Source: an uncultured Prochlorococcus sp.
Lineage (GTDB): Bacteria; Cyanobacteriota; Cyanobacteriia; PCC-6307; Cyanobiaceae
DNA length: 64,000 nt
NCBI GenBank assembly: GCA_902612005.1
Contig: CACMCA010000002.1
Span: 1-64,000, forward strand
Direction of reading: 5' to 3'
Shown one piece after another: positions 41,630-49,402 of the stretch. The notes under the pieces are model-generated. The model was not told where the DNA came from, ran no database searches, and saw only the letters and a list, made by a program, of their open reading frames with translations. A program made the translations under genes and the position numbers. How positions within the stretch are numbered: position 1 is the first letter of the stretch; each line of letters starts with the position of its first letter.

Positions 41630-41704
41630 CTTTAACCTAAAGAACCCACAACTATTTATAGGCAATGCTTGAGCAGCTAGCAGTGGGATTAGGAATCTTT
41701 TCAT
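41612..41704 (-). pseudogene. orphan signal-peptide remnant
   Basis: ATG at 41702-41704: MKRFLIPLLAAQALPINSCG then FFRLKLRILL. The first 18 residues are of the same type as the signal peptides at 29478, 36489 and 36805, but no mature protein follows and it overlaps the end of the previous gene. A stranded signal-peptide module. Confidence 0.6.
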
Positions 41705-41780
41705 TTATTCCCATGTGGTCATATCAGTAGTGCCTTGAGATCTTTGCATCCAAGAATACTTCCAAGTATCATTTACATTC
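41705..41780 (-). pseudogene. 3' fragment of a SnoaL/NTF2-like gene
   Basis: NVNDTWKYSWMQRSQGTTDM then TTWE-stop, nearly identical to the C-terminus of the intact gene at 25570 (ENATWKYAWMQRSQGTTDMK). Nothing upstream matches. The stop is followed at once by the ATG of the signal-peptide remnant, the same join (GGGAATAAATGA) as at 25943-25957. Confidence 0.85.
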
Positions 41781-41821
41781 TAAATTCTTTAAAACCCTTG
41801 CGGTAGTTAGGCTTTGGGCTA

Positions 41822-41867
41822 TGCCCTCGCCGAGAATTGAACTCGGGGCCTCTCCCTTACCAAGGGA
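41822..41867 (-). other. attachment-site copy: 3' part of tRNA-Thr
   Basis: Matches 40 of 46 bases of the intact tRNA-Thr (59469-59514), including the anticodon arm CCTCTCCCTTACCAAGGGA exactly. The T-stem differs, but in a compensated way: CCGAG/CTCGG here, TCGGG/CCCGA in the intact gene, so this was once a functional tRNA end. Marks the far end of the integrated element. Confidence 0.88.
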
Positions 41868-41933
41868 AAAACTAAAATTATAAAATCAAGTAATTGCAGT
41901 AGGTTAAAGAGCAAAATATCTTATATAATACTT

Positions 41934-41955
41934 AATTAGTGCAAAAATTAGTGCA
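41934..41955 (+). promoter_or_regulatory. integrase arm-type site, left end
   Basis: Two direct ATTAGTGCA 9-mers 13 bases apart, 66 bases inside the att copy. Matches the site at 59352-59373 in 21 of 22 bases and in the same orientation. Likely recombinase or excisionase binding site. Confidence 0.7.
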
Positions 41956-41979
41956 TAATGAGGTTAATTAGTTTGATTT

Positions 41980-42321
41980 ATGCATAAAAGAGCAACTAAA
42001 CAAGAAACTGAATTAAGAGTTGCGCATGCTGCCGAATTAGTTGCTGAAGGACAAGCCTATTCATCTATTACTTCCCTTGTTGCCGCAAAATATGGAATCT
42101 CAAGAAGAAGAGCAAGGCAGATCACTTCTAATGCTTATCTTTTGCTGAAAGATGATCTTGAGGAAGGGGACTTAAATCGCCCTGAAATGACAGCAAAATT
42201 AGTATGCACTCTAGAAACTGCAATGTTTAGAGCAATGCAAGAAAAACAATATTCAGCTGTTGCAAGTAATGCAAAAGTTCTTATGAAATTAATTGGTTTA
42301 GATACAAAAATAAAAAGTTAG
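41980..42321 (+). CDS. HTH protein, phage/element type (113 aa)
   Basis: KRATKQETELRVAHAAELVA, then ITSLVAAKYGISRRRARQIT with a helix-turn-helix and a helical C-terminal half (AMFRAMQEKQYSAVASNAKV). It resembles small phage-type DNA-binding proteins (for example terminase small subunit-like) found in marine cyanobacterial elements. It ends 9 bases before a tRNA-Pro-like fragment, so it may belong to an older or second element. Confidence 0.65.
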   Translation: MHKRATKQETELRVAHAAELVAEGQAYSSITSLVAAKYGISRRRARQITSNAYLLLKDDLEEGDLNRPEMTAKLVCTLETAMFRAMQEKQYSAVASNAKVLMKLIGLDTKIKS

Positions 42322-42330
42322 AGCGGGACG

Positions 42331-42372
42331 CTTTGGGAGCACTAGGTCGCAGGTTCGAATCCTGAAGACCCA
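42331..42372 (+). other. tRNA 3' fragment, Pro(TGG)-like
   Basis: CTTTGGGAGCACTAGGTCGC then AGGTTCGAATCCTGAAGACC and CA: the anticodon loop TTTGGGA, variable loop and T-arm of a tRNA, most like tRNA-Pro(TGG). There is no pairing 5' half, and the anticodon stem is lost upstream, so it is not a working tRNA. Probably a second attachment-site remnant. Confidence 0.65.
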
Positions 42373-42480
42373 TTTGACTTCTCATGATTCTTATAAATCT
42401 GCGAGAGAGTATTTGCGATATCATGCTGCAAATTAAAACTATCATCTAGAATTTAAATAAGTTATGTATTTAAAATTCAA

Positions 42481-43701
42481 TTGAGTAAAAGGAAGTTTAC
42501 ATATAGTCAAGAAAAAAAGATTGGGGAACTTTATGAAATACAGAAAAAAACTCAAGAAGAACTTGCATTGTTATATGGCTGCAGTGAATCTACCATAAGA
42601 AATATCCTTAAGAGAACATCTACAAAACCAAGAACAACTAGAGAATCTAAATTCCATTATCAACATGCAGAACAAGTTGAAAAACAACAAAAACTTAAAG
42701 TGCTAGGACTTTATAGAAATAGTAGAGAATCTGTTCGATACTTTTGCTTGAGGCACTATCAAGTCGGTTTTAATAGACCTTATGATGCTGAGAAAGGCAT
42801 AGGGTTAAAATGCTGCCGTCTTAATGCGCAATACGCAAATGCGCAAAAGAAGAAAGCAAAAGCTGCAAATGAATATGATAAAAAAATTGCGGAATATGGA
42901 ATTTTAAAAAGAGTAGGATCTTATGTAGATTCAAAAACACCAATAGAGCACTTTTGCCTAATTCATAAGAAGCCTGGTTTATGTGCCCCTGGCTCGGCAA
43001 AATTAGGTAAAGGGATGAAATGTTGCAGATTGGCAGCAAGTCAAGAACAGGCAGATAGAAGAAAAGCAAAAGCCTCAAAAGACTTTCTAGAAAAATTAGC
43101 TAAAAAGAATAAAAAGGTTATTTATGTAAGTGGTGAGTATAAAGGGTCGACAGTGAAATCAATAATCTTTAAGTGTTTAAAACATGGTTTTGAAGATAAT
43201 CCAAAACCAACAGATATATTAAGAGGACAAAGTTTAAAATGTTGTAAACAAGAAGCATCTTACTCTAATATTGCGGGTGATAAAGTTTGGAAAGCATTGA
43301 CCGGAACTTTAGAAAGAAAAGGATTTGTTTTTCTTTATTTATACAAAACGAAAAATCCAAATTTTAATAAATATGGCTTAACAAATAACTTAAAGAAAAG
43401 AGCTTCATCAGGAAAATACGGAGAATCTCTAATAGATCCTTTTCGATTTAATGATCGTGCTGATGGTGTACTCATTGAGCAAGCATTTAAATATAGTTAT
43501 GGGATTGATACCCCTCTTGAATTTAAAAATTGGGTTGGGAATACTGAATTAACTGACTTTTCCTCAGAAGAATTTATAGAAAGAATAAAAGAATTTATAT
43601 CTGAACTAATAAGACTCAAAAGGTGGGATTTTGCAAAAGAATATTGCGATCCTATAGATGTCGAGCTGGCTATAAATTATTTAAGAATCCATAATCAATA
43701 G
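42481..43701 (+). CDS. HTH - zinc-knuckle repeat - GIY-YIG-like protein
   Basis: 406 residues from TTG at 42481. Three parts are visible. (1) An N-terminal HTH (TQEELALLYGCSESTIRNIL). (2) Three repeats of about 60-80 residues, each with C-L-x-H ... G-x-x-L/M-K-C-C (FCLRHYQVGF/LKCCRLNA, FCLIHKKPGL/MKCCRLAA, KCLKHGFED/LKCCKQEA), likely zinc binding. (3) A C-terminal GIY-YIG-like part (FVFLYLYKTKNPNFNKYGLT). This is the layout of a homing-endonuclease-like or DNA-targeting nuclease. Family not known to me. Confidence 0.65.
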   Translation: MSKRKFTYSQEKKIGELYEIQKKTQEELALLYGCSESTIRNILKRTSTKPRTTRESKFHYQHAEQVEKQQKLKVLGLYRNSRESVRYFCLRHYQVGFNRPYDAEKGIGLKCCRLNAQYANAQKKKAKAANEYDKKIAEYGILKRVGSYVDSKTPIEHFCLIHKKPGLCAPGSAKLGKGMKCCRLAASQEQADRRKAKASKDFLEKLAKKNKKVIYVSGEYKGSTVKSIIFKCLKHGFEDNPKPTDILRGQSLKCCKQEASYSNIAGDKVWKALTGTLERKGFVFLYLYKTKNPNFNKYGLTNNLKKRASSGKYGESLIDPFRFNDRADGVLIEQAFKYSYGIDTPLEFKNWVGNTELTDFSSEEFIERIKEFISELIRLKRWDFAKEYCDPIDVELAINYLRIHNQ

Positions 43702-44124
43702 TTTTTAAGTATAAAAAGAGTTTGAATAAAATTCCAGATAGACTTTAATGAGTGATTTAGATTCTTAAGATAATTTATGTCTTATAAACTGATAACTTAT
43801 TAGTACTAACTTATAAGTTAGATTTATATGTTGTAAATCTTGGAAAATAAATTCTAGATTCAGTATTACGCTGCTTTTTGTTGTCTTAAGTTGTAATTTG
43901 TTGTTAATTGTTATCGATTGTTATTGCCTTACTTCTTAATAATTTTAAAAACCAGACTTCAGCAATACTAATAATTAGTACCATTATTTTTTTTTAAGTC
44001 GATACTGTAATTACTAACTAAAAGAAAATTGAAAGCTGAAACGGAACATTATCTCCGTCAACTTCTTAAAGTTTCAAAAAAAATTGAAGATCGAAAATTT
44101 AAAACTTTTCAAGAGGCTGACTGA
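43702..44124. other. gap without clear genes
   Basis: AT-rich. Holds a perfect 16-bp palindrome CTAACTTA/TAAGTTAG at 43806-43821 and a stretch with repeated TTGTTG words (43878-43930). A 31-codon frame starts at TTG near 44031 (KAETEHYLRQLLKVSKK) but is weakly supported. Confidence 0.45.
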
Positions 44125-44229
44125 TTGATTAAGGTAGAATCTGATTTAATAATTAGAGTTGGAACACTCCTTCAAATGGACTTATTTAATCGGTCTCGCA
44201 GATATATTGATGACCCATGGGATTGGTAA
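44125..44229 (+). CDS. hypothetical 34-aa protein (TTG start)
   Basis: IKVESDLIIRVGTLLQMDLF then NRSRRYIDDPWDW from TTG 44125. Soluble, helical, Trp-rich end. Directly followed by the 31-aa membrane micro-protein gene. Weak but coherent. Confidence 0.35.
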   Translation: MIKVESDLIIRVGTLLQMDLFNRSRRYIDDPWDW

Positions 44230-44232
44230 GAA

Positions 44233-44328
44233 ATGAATTTAAATACTTTTTTATTAATTGATGGGAGTTTGATGCTTATTGGATTACCTTTATTGATGAT
44301 TTTTAAAGGTAAAAAAACTAATAATTAA
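44233..44328 (+). CDS. single-helix micro-protein (31 aa)
   Basis: MNLNTFLLIDGSLMLIGLPL then LMIFKGKKTNN. One membrane helix, basic tail. Convergent, 4-base overlap with the 996-aa cargo gene. Function unknown. Confidence 0.45.
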   Translation: MNLNTFLLIDGSLMLIGLPLLMIFKGKKTNN

Positions 44329-47315
44329 TTACTTAACTTATCTAGGAGTTCATTAACGCCTGGATCATTAAATGGCCTCTCAGGTTTATTTTCGTTGTGA
44401 TACGAAATCCATCTTTGCGAATGGTCCTTATTATCTCTCCTATTAAAGAAATAACATGCATTATTATCTTTATTAGGACTTTCACCAAATTTAATTAGGG
44501 GAAGTAACTTACATGATTTCCCACTTAAAGGAGAAACTATATGCATCATTCCATCTTCAAGAGGTTGCTTTAAACAATATTCTTTCCTTTTTAAAGGCAT
44601 TGTTACCCCCATTGCATATTGGCAATAATAATTAAACTTCCCATCTTTATAAGTGTTTTCTCCTGGAATGACAAGAGGTGACTCTATCCAGAAATTCCCA
44701 AATAAATTTATAACTTCTTTGACCATTTCGTTATAAATTTTATATCTCTCTTTTGCATTATCATCTCCAATTGCCCCAGTATGTCCTCTCCACATATTTC
44801 TTAATTTCATAGCTCTCATTAATATTCCATATAATTTTTTACTTGTTAATACATCTAAAAATTCTTCATTTTCAATAGCTAATCTACTAAGCCATCCCTC
44901 TTTCATACTTTCCTCCTCCTTTATATCTTGTACTATCTTTTTTGTTAAGAGACTAAAAATTATGTTCCAGGTGCCAAAGGTACTTAAACTAATATTCTGA
45001 TTTCTCTCTTTTAGAAAATTTGAAACCTCTTTCCATATGGAATTAAATTCCTCTTCATTTATGTAGAAACCACTCATTACATAAATTGCCAAAAATTGAC
45101 TAAGGGCTTCAAAAAAATATTCAATATGTAGGGTCATTTTTATTGGAATCCCATTAAAACTCTCAACTGTTTGAAGAATACTTGCCAAGGGGAAAGGAAG
45201 TGACCTTAAATCAAGCTCATCTTTATGTCTATTTTTATTGATGATTTTGTTAAATTCTTTTTTTGATTTATCGGGTTGGTCAATTTTATCCCAAAGATTA
45301 CTTTCAAATTTACTTAATTGATATTTAATATCTAATAATTCTTTATCAATTTTTTCTAATTCATCCTGTTTATTTTTTTCAGGTATGCATATAAATAATC
45401 CTCTCAGTGCATTAATGGATATTCTTGTCCTGCCTGGTGATGAAAACATACTATTGAAGGCATTGAAAGCAATTTTACTTCTAGGACTTTGCAATATTTT
45501 CACTAAAACTCTTTTGTTAATTTTTTCTGGATTAATTATTACTTGCGCAATTGACTTATTTCTTATTCCAGTTTCTAATTTTTGGCTATCTATATCAATT
45601 GCATATTCAAAAACATTATTATTTCCATTAAGGAAAATAAAAATAGAATTTTCATTTTTAATTGTTTCTTCTGAAGCATAAAAAATTTCTTCAGAAATTT
45701 CATCTAAATAAGTTGTTTCTAATTTTGAATCTTTAAAGGCAGCTCCCATTTTTTCAAAGAGTATAAATTGTTTTAAATCACTTGTATTTCTTTTTGAATC
45801 TAAGAGAAAGCCTAATTCTGGTTCAGTCCCAGCTTCTAATTTATGAAAATTATTAATTAATTTTTTATCTCTTTTTTTATTAAAAGATAATTGTCCTTCA
45901 AAAATATATTTTGATTGTTTCTTTTTTCTAATTACTATAATTCTTGTTTCTATTCCTGTAAGAGGTTTAAATGCCCCTGCTGGGATGTGGAATATTCCCT
46001 CTAAACTGAAACCTATATCTCTAATAAATTCAAATATATTTCTATTTTCTCTCTTGAAAAGAAAACTTGGACAAACTACAAAAATTGCAATGCCTTTATC
46101 AGATAAATTTCTTAATGCAGAAAATATTATTTCAGACTCTTTATGCGCATAAAATCTTAGTCTTTTATTATTTATATTAATTTCTTTGTTATCACTAAGG
46201 TCTCTATTTGGATCTTTTAATAAAAAAGGTGGTGCGGAAACTATAAGGTCAAATTTTTTATTAAGGTCTTTAGTTTTTGGAAAATATTCTTTTTTGAGAA
46301 TGGCTTTTTTATTAAACGAACGTGCTAATTTAAAATCATAATCATTTATTCCATAGCCGTAAATATCTTTAATTTGATACTTATTTGATATTTCATATAA
46401 AATACTTCCTATCCTCATCCAGGGATCAAGAATTGATTGAAATTCTAAATTCTTTAATAATTCAGTAATAAAATCTTGAATATTTCTAGGGATCAATAAA
46501 GTATATTCATGACCATCTAAACCAAATTTATTAAAGATTTTCGAAAATAGATATGGGGATGTATTTAAAGAAAGTTGATTTGCTTTTTTGAAAAAAATAT
46601 CCATAAACTCTTTTTTATTTGGAAATAAACTTTCTCTCTCTTGATTAATTATTGCTTCTTCCAAATGTCTGATTTTTACTTTTTCATTTGCTAAGCATAA
46701 TGAAGCAAGTTCAACTGCCTGGTTAATATGATTATTATCTTTTGGTTTCCAATCAAGTAATTCTTTTAATTCATTTTTGAGATTTATTGGTATGTCTTTA
46801 CATAAAAATTTTACTCCAAACGGCCTTTCTCCATTTGCTTTATCATCATAACTTTCTGGTTCTATAGAACCGCAATATAAAAATGGATTACTTTTGCTTT
46901 TTGTTTTTTCTTCAATACGAGCAAATAAATAACCTTTCAAATCTCCTTTCAAAAATTTTGATAGCAGAGGTTTTTGCGGCGTACCATAGTTTCCAGTTGG
47001 ATTTTGACTTTCCCAAAAAAAATTATATTCCCCTTTTTTGATTAGTGGAAAATATTTTTCTATAGATAAATCATTATTTTCTGTTGATTTTTTTCTTTCA
47101 ATAAATTCATTCTTACATATAAAAAAGTCCTTATATTGAATCTCTTCTGGTCGACCCTCTTTTTCTAAAGTTGCAAAAAGAACCAATGAATCAGCAAAAC
47201 TTGAAACTCCACTCTGTTGACTAACTTGGGAATTTACAAGTCTTTGATTAATGTCATTTCTGGAATATTTTTCTCCAACTGTAAAAAGTTGATATGGAAA
47301 ATTTTCCTTTGCCAT
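44325..47315 (-). CDS. DUF3427-like N-terminal module fused to an adenine-methylase-like domain (996 aa)
   Basis: Residues ~8-175 (LFTVGEKYSRNDINQRL, GVSSFADSLVLFATLEK, GNYGTPQKPLLSKF) resemble the DUF3427/ScoMcrA-type N-terminal module that follows or reads DNA in restriction proteins. Residues ~230-520 look like an N6 adenine methylase of the HsdM type: motif I region SILDPWMRIGSILYE and motif IV FDLIVSAPPFLL, altered from the usual N-P-P-Y/F to S-A-P-P-F, with motif I also degenerate. So it may be a DNA-binding or weak methylase. The remaining ~450 residues are helical with unknown function (MLRNMWRGHTGAIGDD appears as LRNMWRGHTGAIGDD). Last gene of the leftward operon. Confidence 0.72.
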   Translation of the reverse strand: MAKENFPYQLFTVGEKYSRNDINQRLVNSQVSQQSGVSSFADSLVLFATLEKEGRPEEIQYKDFFICKNEFIERKKSTENNDLSIEKYFPLIKKGEYNFFWESQNPTGNYGTPQKPLLSKFLKGDLKGYLFARIEEKTKSKSNPFLYCGSIEPESYDDKANGERPFGVKFLCKDIPINLKNELKELLDWKPKDNNHINQAVELASLCLANEKVKIRHLEEAIINQERESLFPNKKEFMDIFFKKANQLSLNTSPYLFSKIFNKFGLDGHEYTLLIPRNIQDFITELLKNLEFQSILDPWMRIGSILYEISNKYQIKDIYGYGINDYDFKLARSFNKKAILKKEYFPKTKDLNKKFDLIVSAPPFLLKDPNRDLSDNKEININNKRLRFYAHKESEIIFSALRNLSDKGIAIFVVCPSFLFKRENRNIFEFIRDIGFSLEGIFHIPAGAFKPLTGIETRIIVIRKKKQSKYIFEGQLSFNKKRDKKLINNFHKLEAGTEPELGFLLDSKRNTSDLKQFILFEKMGAAFKDSKLETTYLDEISEEIFYASEETIKNENSIFIFLNGNNNVFEYAIDIDSQKLETGIRNKSIAQVIINPEKINKRVLVKILQSPRSKIAFNAFNSMFSSPGRTRISINALRGLFICIPEKNKQDELEKIDKELLDIKYQLSKFESNLWDKIDQPDKSKKEFNKIINKNRHKDELDLRSLPFPLASILQTVESFNGIPIKMTLHIEYFFEALSQFLAIYVMSGFYINEEEFNSIWKEVSNFLKERNQNISLSTFGTWNIIFSLLTKKIVQDIKEEESMKEGWLSRLAIENEEFLDVLTSKKLYGILMRAMKLRNMWRGHTGAIGDDNAKERYKIYNEMVKEVINLFGNFWIESPLVIPGENTYKDGKFNYYCQYAMGVTMPLKRKEYCLKQPLEDGMMHIVSPLSGKSCKLLPLIKFGESPNKDNNACYFFNRRDNKDHSQRWISYHNENKPERPFNDPGVNELLDKLSN

Positions 47316-47328
47316 GAGAATATACTTC

Positions 47329-48375
47329 TTACTTAAATTTATATGCTCTAAAGGTATTTAACACAAATGAGGAAGTTGAATTTACCTTTACAAGATATTT
47401 ATTAACTATATCTTTATCTACATCTGATAGGTCACTTTTCTTAATTTTTTTAATTGGTTCTCTTTTCCAAGAGCAGATATTCTCAATTCCTGAATTTTCA
47501 TCACATAATATTTTTAGTTCATTTACTAGATTGTCTTTCTTAAGTTCAAGAGGTTGTTGTTGCGAAAGTAAAGTAAGCCATTCTCTGTGAAGATCCTCTG
47601 CTTTATTACTTCTTTGAATTTGTGTGCTCTTTTCAGAAGAATCTAAAAGGGAAACTTTGATATTTAATTCCTCTATTAATTCCTTATTGATTTTGGTATT
47701 TACTTTTTGGATTCTAAAGATTGAACTTTGAGATTCTTTTGCATATTTTTCAAATAATTCAGGATTTTCTTTTTCAAAATTCCTGGCATCAAATCTTTGT
47801 GATTCTCTTTTAAAAATCCATTGAAATACTCCCTCAATAGAATTATTTGAACTGCCAGATAAGAGTCTTAGCTTTAGTTCAATAATTTTCTTCTGAGTTT
47901 TGATTTCTTTTTTTTCTTTAATAACTCTCAGCAATTCATTGTGAATGTCTTGAGCTTCAGAAGAGGGTTTTGTGACTTCACCTGAACTAACTTGAGAATT
48001 TAGTTCTTCAATTTTAAGATCATTTTTTAATTGATCTTGCAGTTGTTCATTTATAAGATTTGATTCTTTAATGAAGGGATCTATTTCTCCATTTGGTTTT
48101 ACAAACCACTCACCTCTATGCCTGTGAAGTGAAAGTTTTTGGTGTATTAAACTTTCTAATTTTGAAACACTTGCTTTAGTTGTAATTGAGTGGGCTATGT
48201 AGAGAGGTCTAGGATTTCCTGTTTGGTGTTCATCCTTTCTATCTTCTCCTGATCGCCCAATCTCATTATCTTTAACTAAGCCAATTTTTACGTAATTAGG
48301 AGTGCTGTATCCGAGAAGATCTTTTTCTTGAACGAAATAAATAATTCCCGGATTGTTTAATTTTGAGTTCGTCAT
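47329..48375 (-). CDS. GIY-YIG-type (T5orf172/MUG113-like) protein
   Basis: 348 residues. N-terminal domain: GIIYFVQEKDLLGYSTPNYV, VKIGLVKDNEIGRS, HQTGNPRPLYIAH, then IHQKLSLHRHRGEWF, the pattern of the T5orf172-like GIY-YIG nucleases (Y-F-V, K-I-G, R, E-x-x-I-H, G-E-W-F). The rest is charged, with two similar helical segments (DIHNELLRVIKEKKEIKTQK and DLHREWLTLLSQQQPLELKK). Possibly the cutting component of the cluster. It lies 13 bases upstream of the 996-aa gene. Confidence 0.75.
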   Translation of the reverse strand: MTNSKLNNPGIIYFVQEKDLLGYSTPNYVKIGLVKDNEIGRSGEDRKDEHQTGNPRPLYIAHSITTKASVSKLESLIHQKLSLHRHRGEWFVKPNGEIDPFIKESNLINEQLQDQLKNDLKIEELNSQVSSGEVTKPSSEAQDIHNELLRVIKEKKEIKTQKKIIELKLRLLSGSSNNSIEGVFQWIFKRESQRFDARNFEKENPELFEKYAKESQSSIFRIQKVNTKINKELIEELNIKVSLLDSSEKSTQIQRSNKAEDLHREWLTLLSQQQPLELKKDNLVNELKILCDENSGIENICSWKREPIKKIKKSDLSDVDKDIVNKYLVKVNSTSSFVLNTFRAYKFK

Positions 48376-48387
48376 TTTCTTTCCTCC

Positions 48388-48846
48388 TTAGACAGTGAAA
48401 TTGAGTCCATTTTCGCCAAGTTCTCCATCTTCCGGAACGAGCATATGAAAAATGCATTTTAATTTGGCATTACTTTCCGATAAGTTATTAAACTCATGTT
48501 CTGATAACTCTTTATTTTTTTGTGCTTTTTCTAAGTAAGTTTTATTAAATAAGTAAACTCTTTGAATAAGCATTGTTGCAATAAAGATATCTTGACCAGG
48601 ACTAGATTTTAATTTATTTAAAAGATCAAGAACTGATTGAAAAGTTTCTGTACATAGCTTTAAAAATTTAGCTTTTTCAGGATCAATTTTGCCTTCACTT
48701 ACAAGATCATCAATAGATTCAATCTTTGGTTTTTGAAGTTCTAAAAGTTCTTTATAAGAATTAGGAACAGAATCGCTAACCTTTATATCTTCAAAGGCTT
48801 CGGGATGAGTGCTTTTGATCTCATCATTGTTTTTGTTGTTTGTCAT
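48388..48846 (-). CDS. small helical cargo protein A (152 aa)
   Basis: Polar N-terminus with SDSVPNSYKELLELQKPKIE, then a helical core (CTETFQSVLDLLNKLKSSPG, TMLIQRVYLFNKTYLEKAQK). It shares the V-P-N-S-Y-x-E-L-L-x-x-Q motif and overall layout with the next upstream gene, so the two are probably old duplicates. No known family; likely an accessory subunit of the cluster. Confidence 0.6.
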   Translation of the reverse strand: MTNNKNNDEIKSTHPEAFEDIKVSDSVPNSYKELLELQKPKIESIDDLVSEGKIDPEKAKFLKLCTETFQSVLDLLNKLKSSPGQDIFIATMLIQRVYLFNKTYLEKAQKNKELSEHEFNNLSESNAKLKCIFHMLVPEDGELGENGLNFTV

Positions 48847-48850
48847 TAGG

Positions 48851-49345
48851 TTAAATCTCCGCGTTTAGGTTTTTTAGTACTTTTTCAATATCAATTAATT
48901 GGGGTATGAATCGATGCAGATTGCAATCACTCATATCAAGAAGTTGAATTAATTTATCAAGATAATGTTGGTCCTTCATAAGCTCATGAATTTCTTCATC
49001 AATTAAATGAGAATTAATATGCCTCATTTTTTGAAACCGCTTAGATTCGATAATTTTTAACTCATCAAGAAGTTGCATATTCTCATTTAGTTTGCGAATA
49101 CTTTTCTCCTTAGTACGAGCAATTAAGTTAAGACAGTTTTCTATAACTGGAATTAATTCAGGTAGATCATGAATTTCGTTAATGTTCTTTGTTTTTGTAT
49201 TAACTCCGCCTTGCATGGCAAGTAATTCAAAATAAGAATTAGGAACATTTGGATTGTTGCTTTGAAAGTCTCCCTGATTTTCAGGGTGATCATTTCCAGA
49301 GCTGTTGAATTTGTTGTTGGATGTCATTGGATTAATGTGAGACAT
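48851..49345 (-). CDS. small helical cargo protein B (164 aa)
   Basis: N-terminus with HPENQGDFQSNNPNVPNSYF then ELLAMQG, similar to protein A. The helical body is LPELIPVIENCLNLIARTKE, then MQLLDELKIIESKRFQKMRH. The start could be Met-7 (49327), giving MTSNNK like the neighbours' MTNN. First gene of the effector operon, 36 bases after the 22-bp element. Function unknown. Confidence 0.6.
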   Translation of the reverse strand: MSHINPMTSNNKFNSSGNDHPENQGDFQSNNPNVPNSYFELLAMQGGVNTKTKNINEIHDLPELIPVIENCLNLIARTKEKSIRKLNENMQLLDELKIIESKRFQKMRHINSHLIDEEIHELMKDQHYLDKLIQLLDMSDCNLHRFIPQLIDIEKVLKNLNAEI

Positions 49346-49380
49346 CCTTAGAATCTCAAAATTTTCGATTAAAAATAAAA

Positions 49381-49402
49381 TTTACGTGCGAAAAACAAAT
49401 TT
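49381..49402 (-). promoter_or_regulatory. 22-bp shared regulatory element, copy 1
   Basis: On the minus strand it begins AAATTTGTTTTT and ends CGCACGTAAA, 36 bases before the start of the leftward operon at 49345. It is identical over all 22 bases to 51585-51606 on the plus strand. Overlaps the stop codon of the WYL gene. Confidence 0.85.

Noticed and set aside
42821-43078. Minus-strand frame within the zinc-knuckle gene
   Set aside because: Antisense shadow; the plus strand carries repeated Cys motifs.
43806-43821. CTAACTTA/TAAGTTAG palindrome as a terminator
   Set aside because: No T run follows and no gene ends close before it; kept only as a note in the gap entry.
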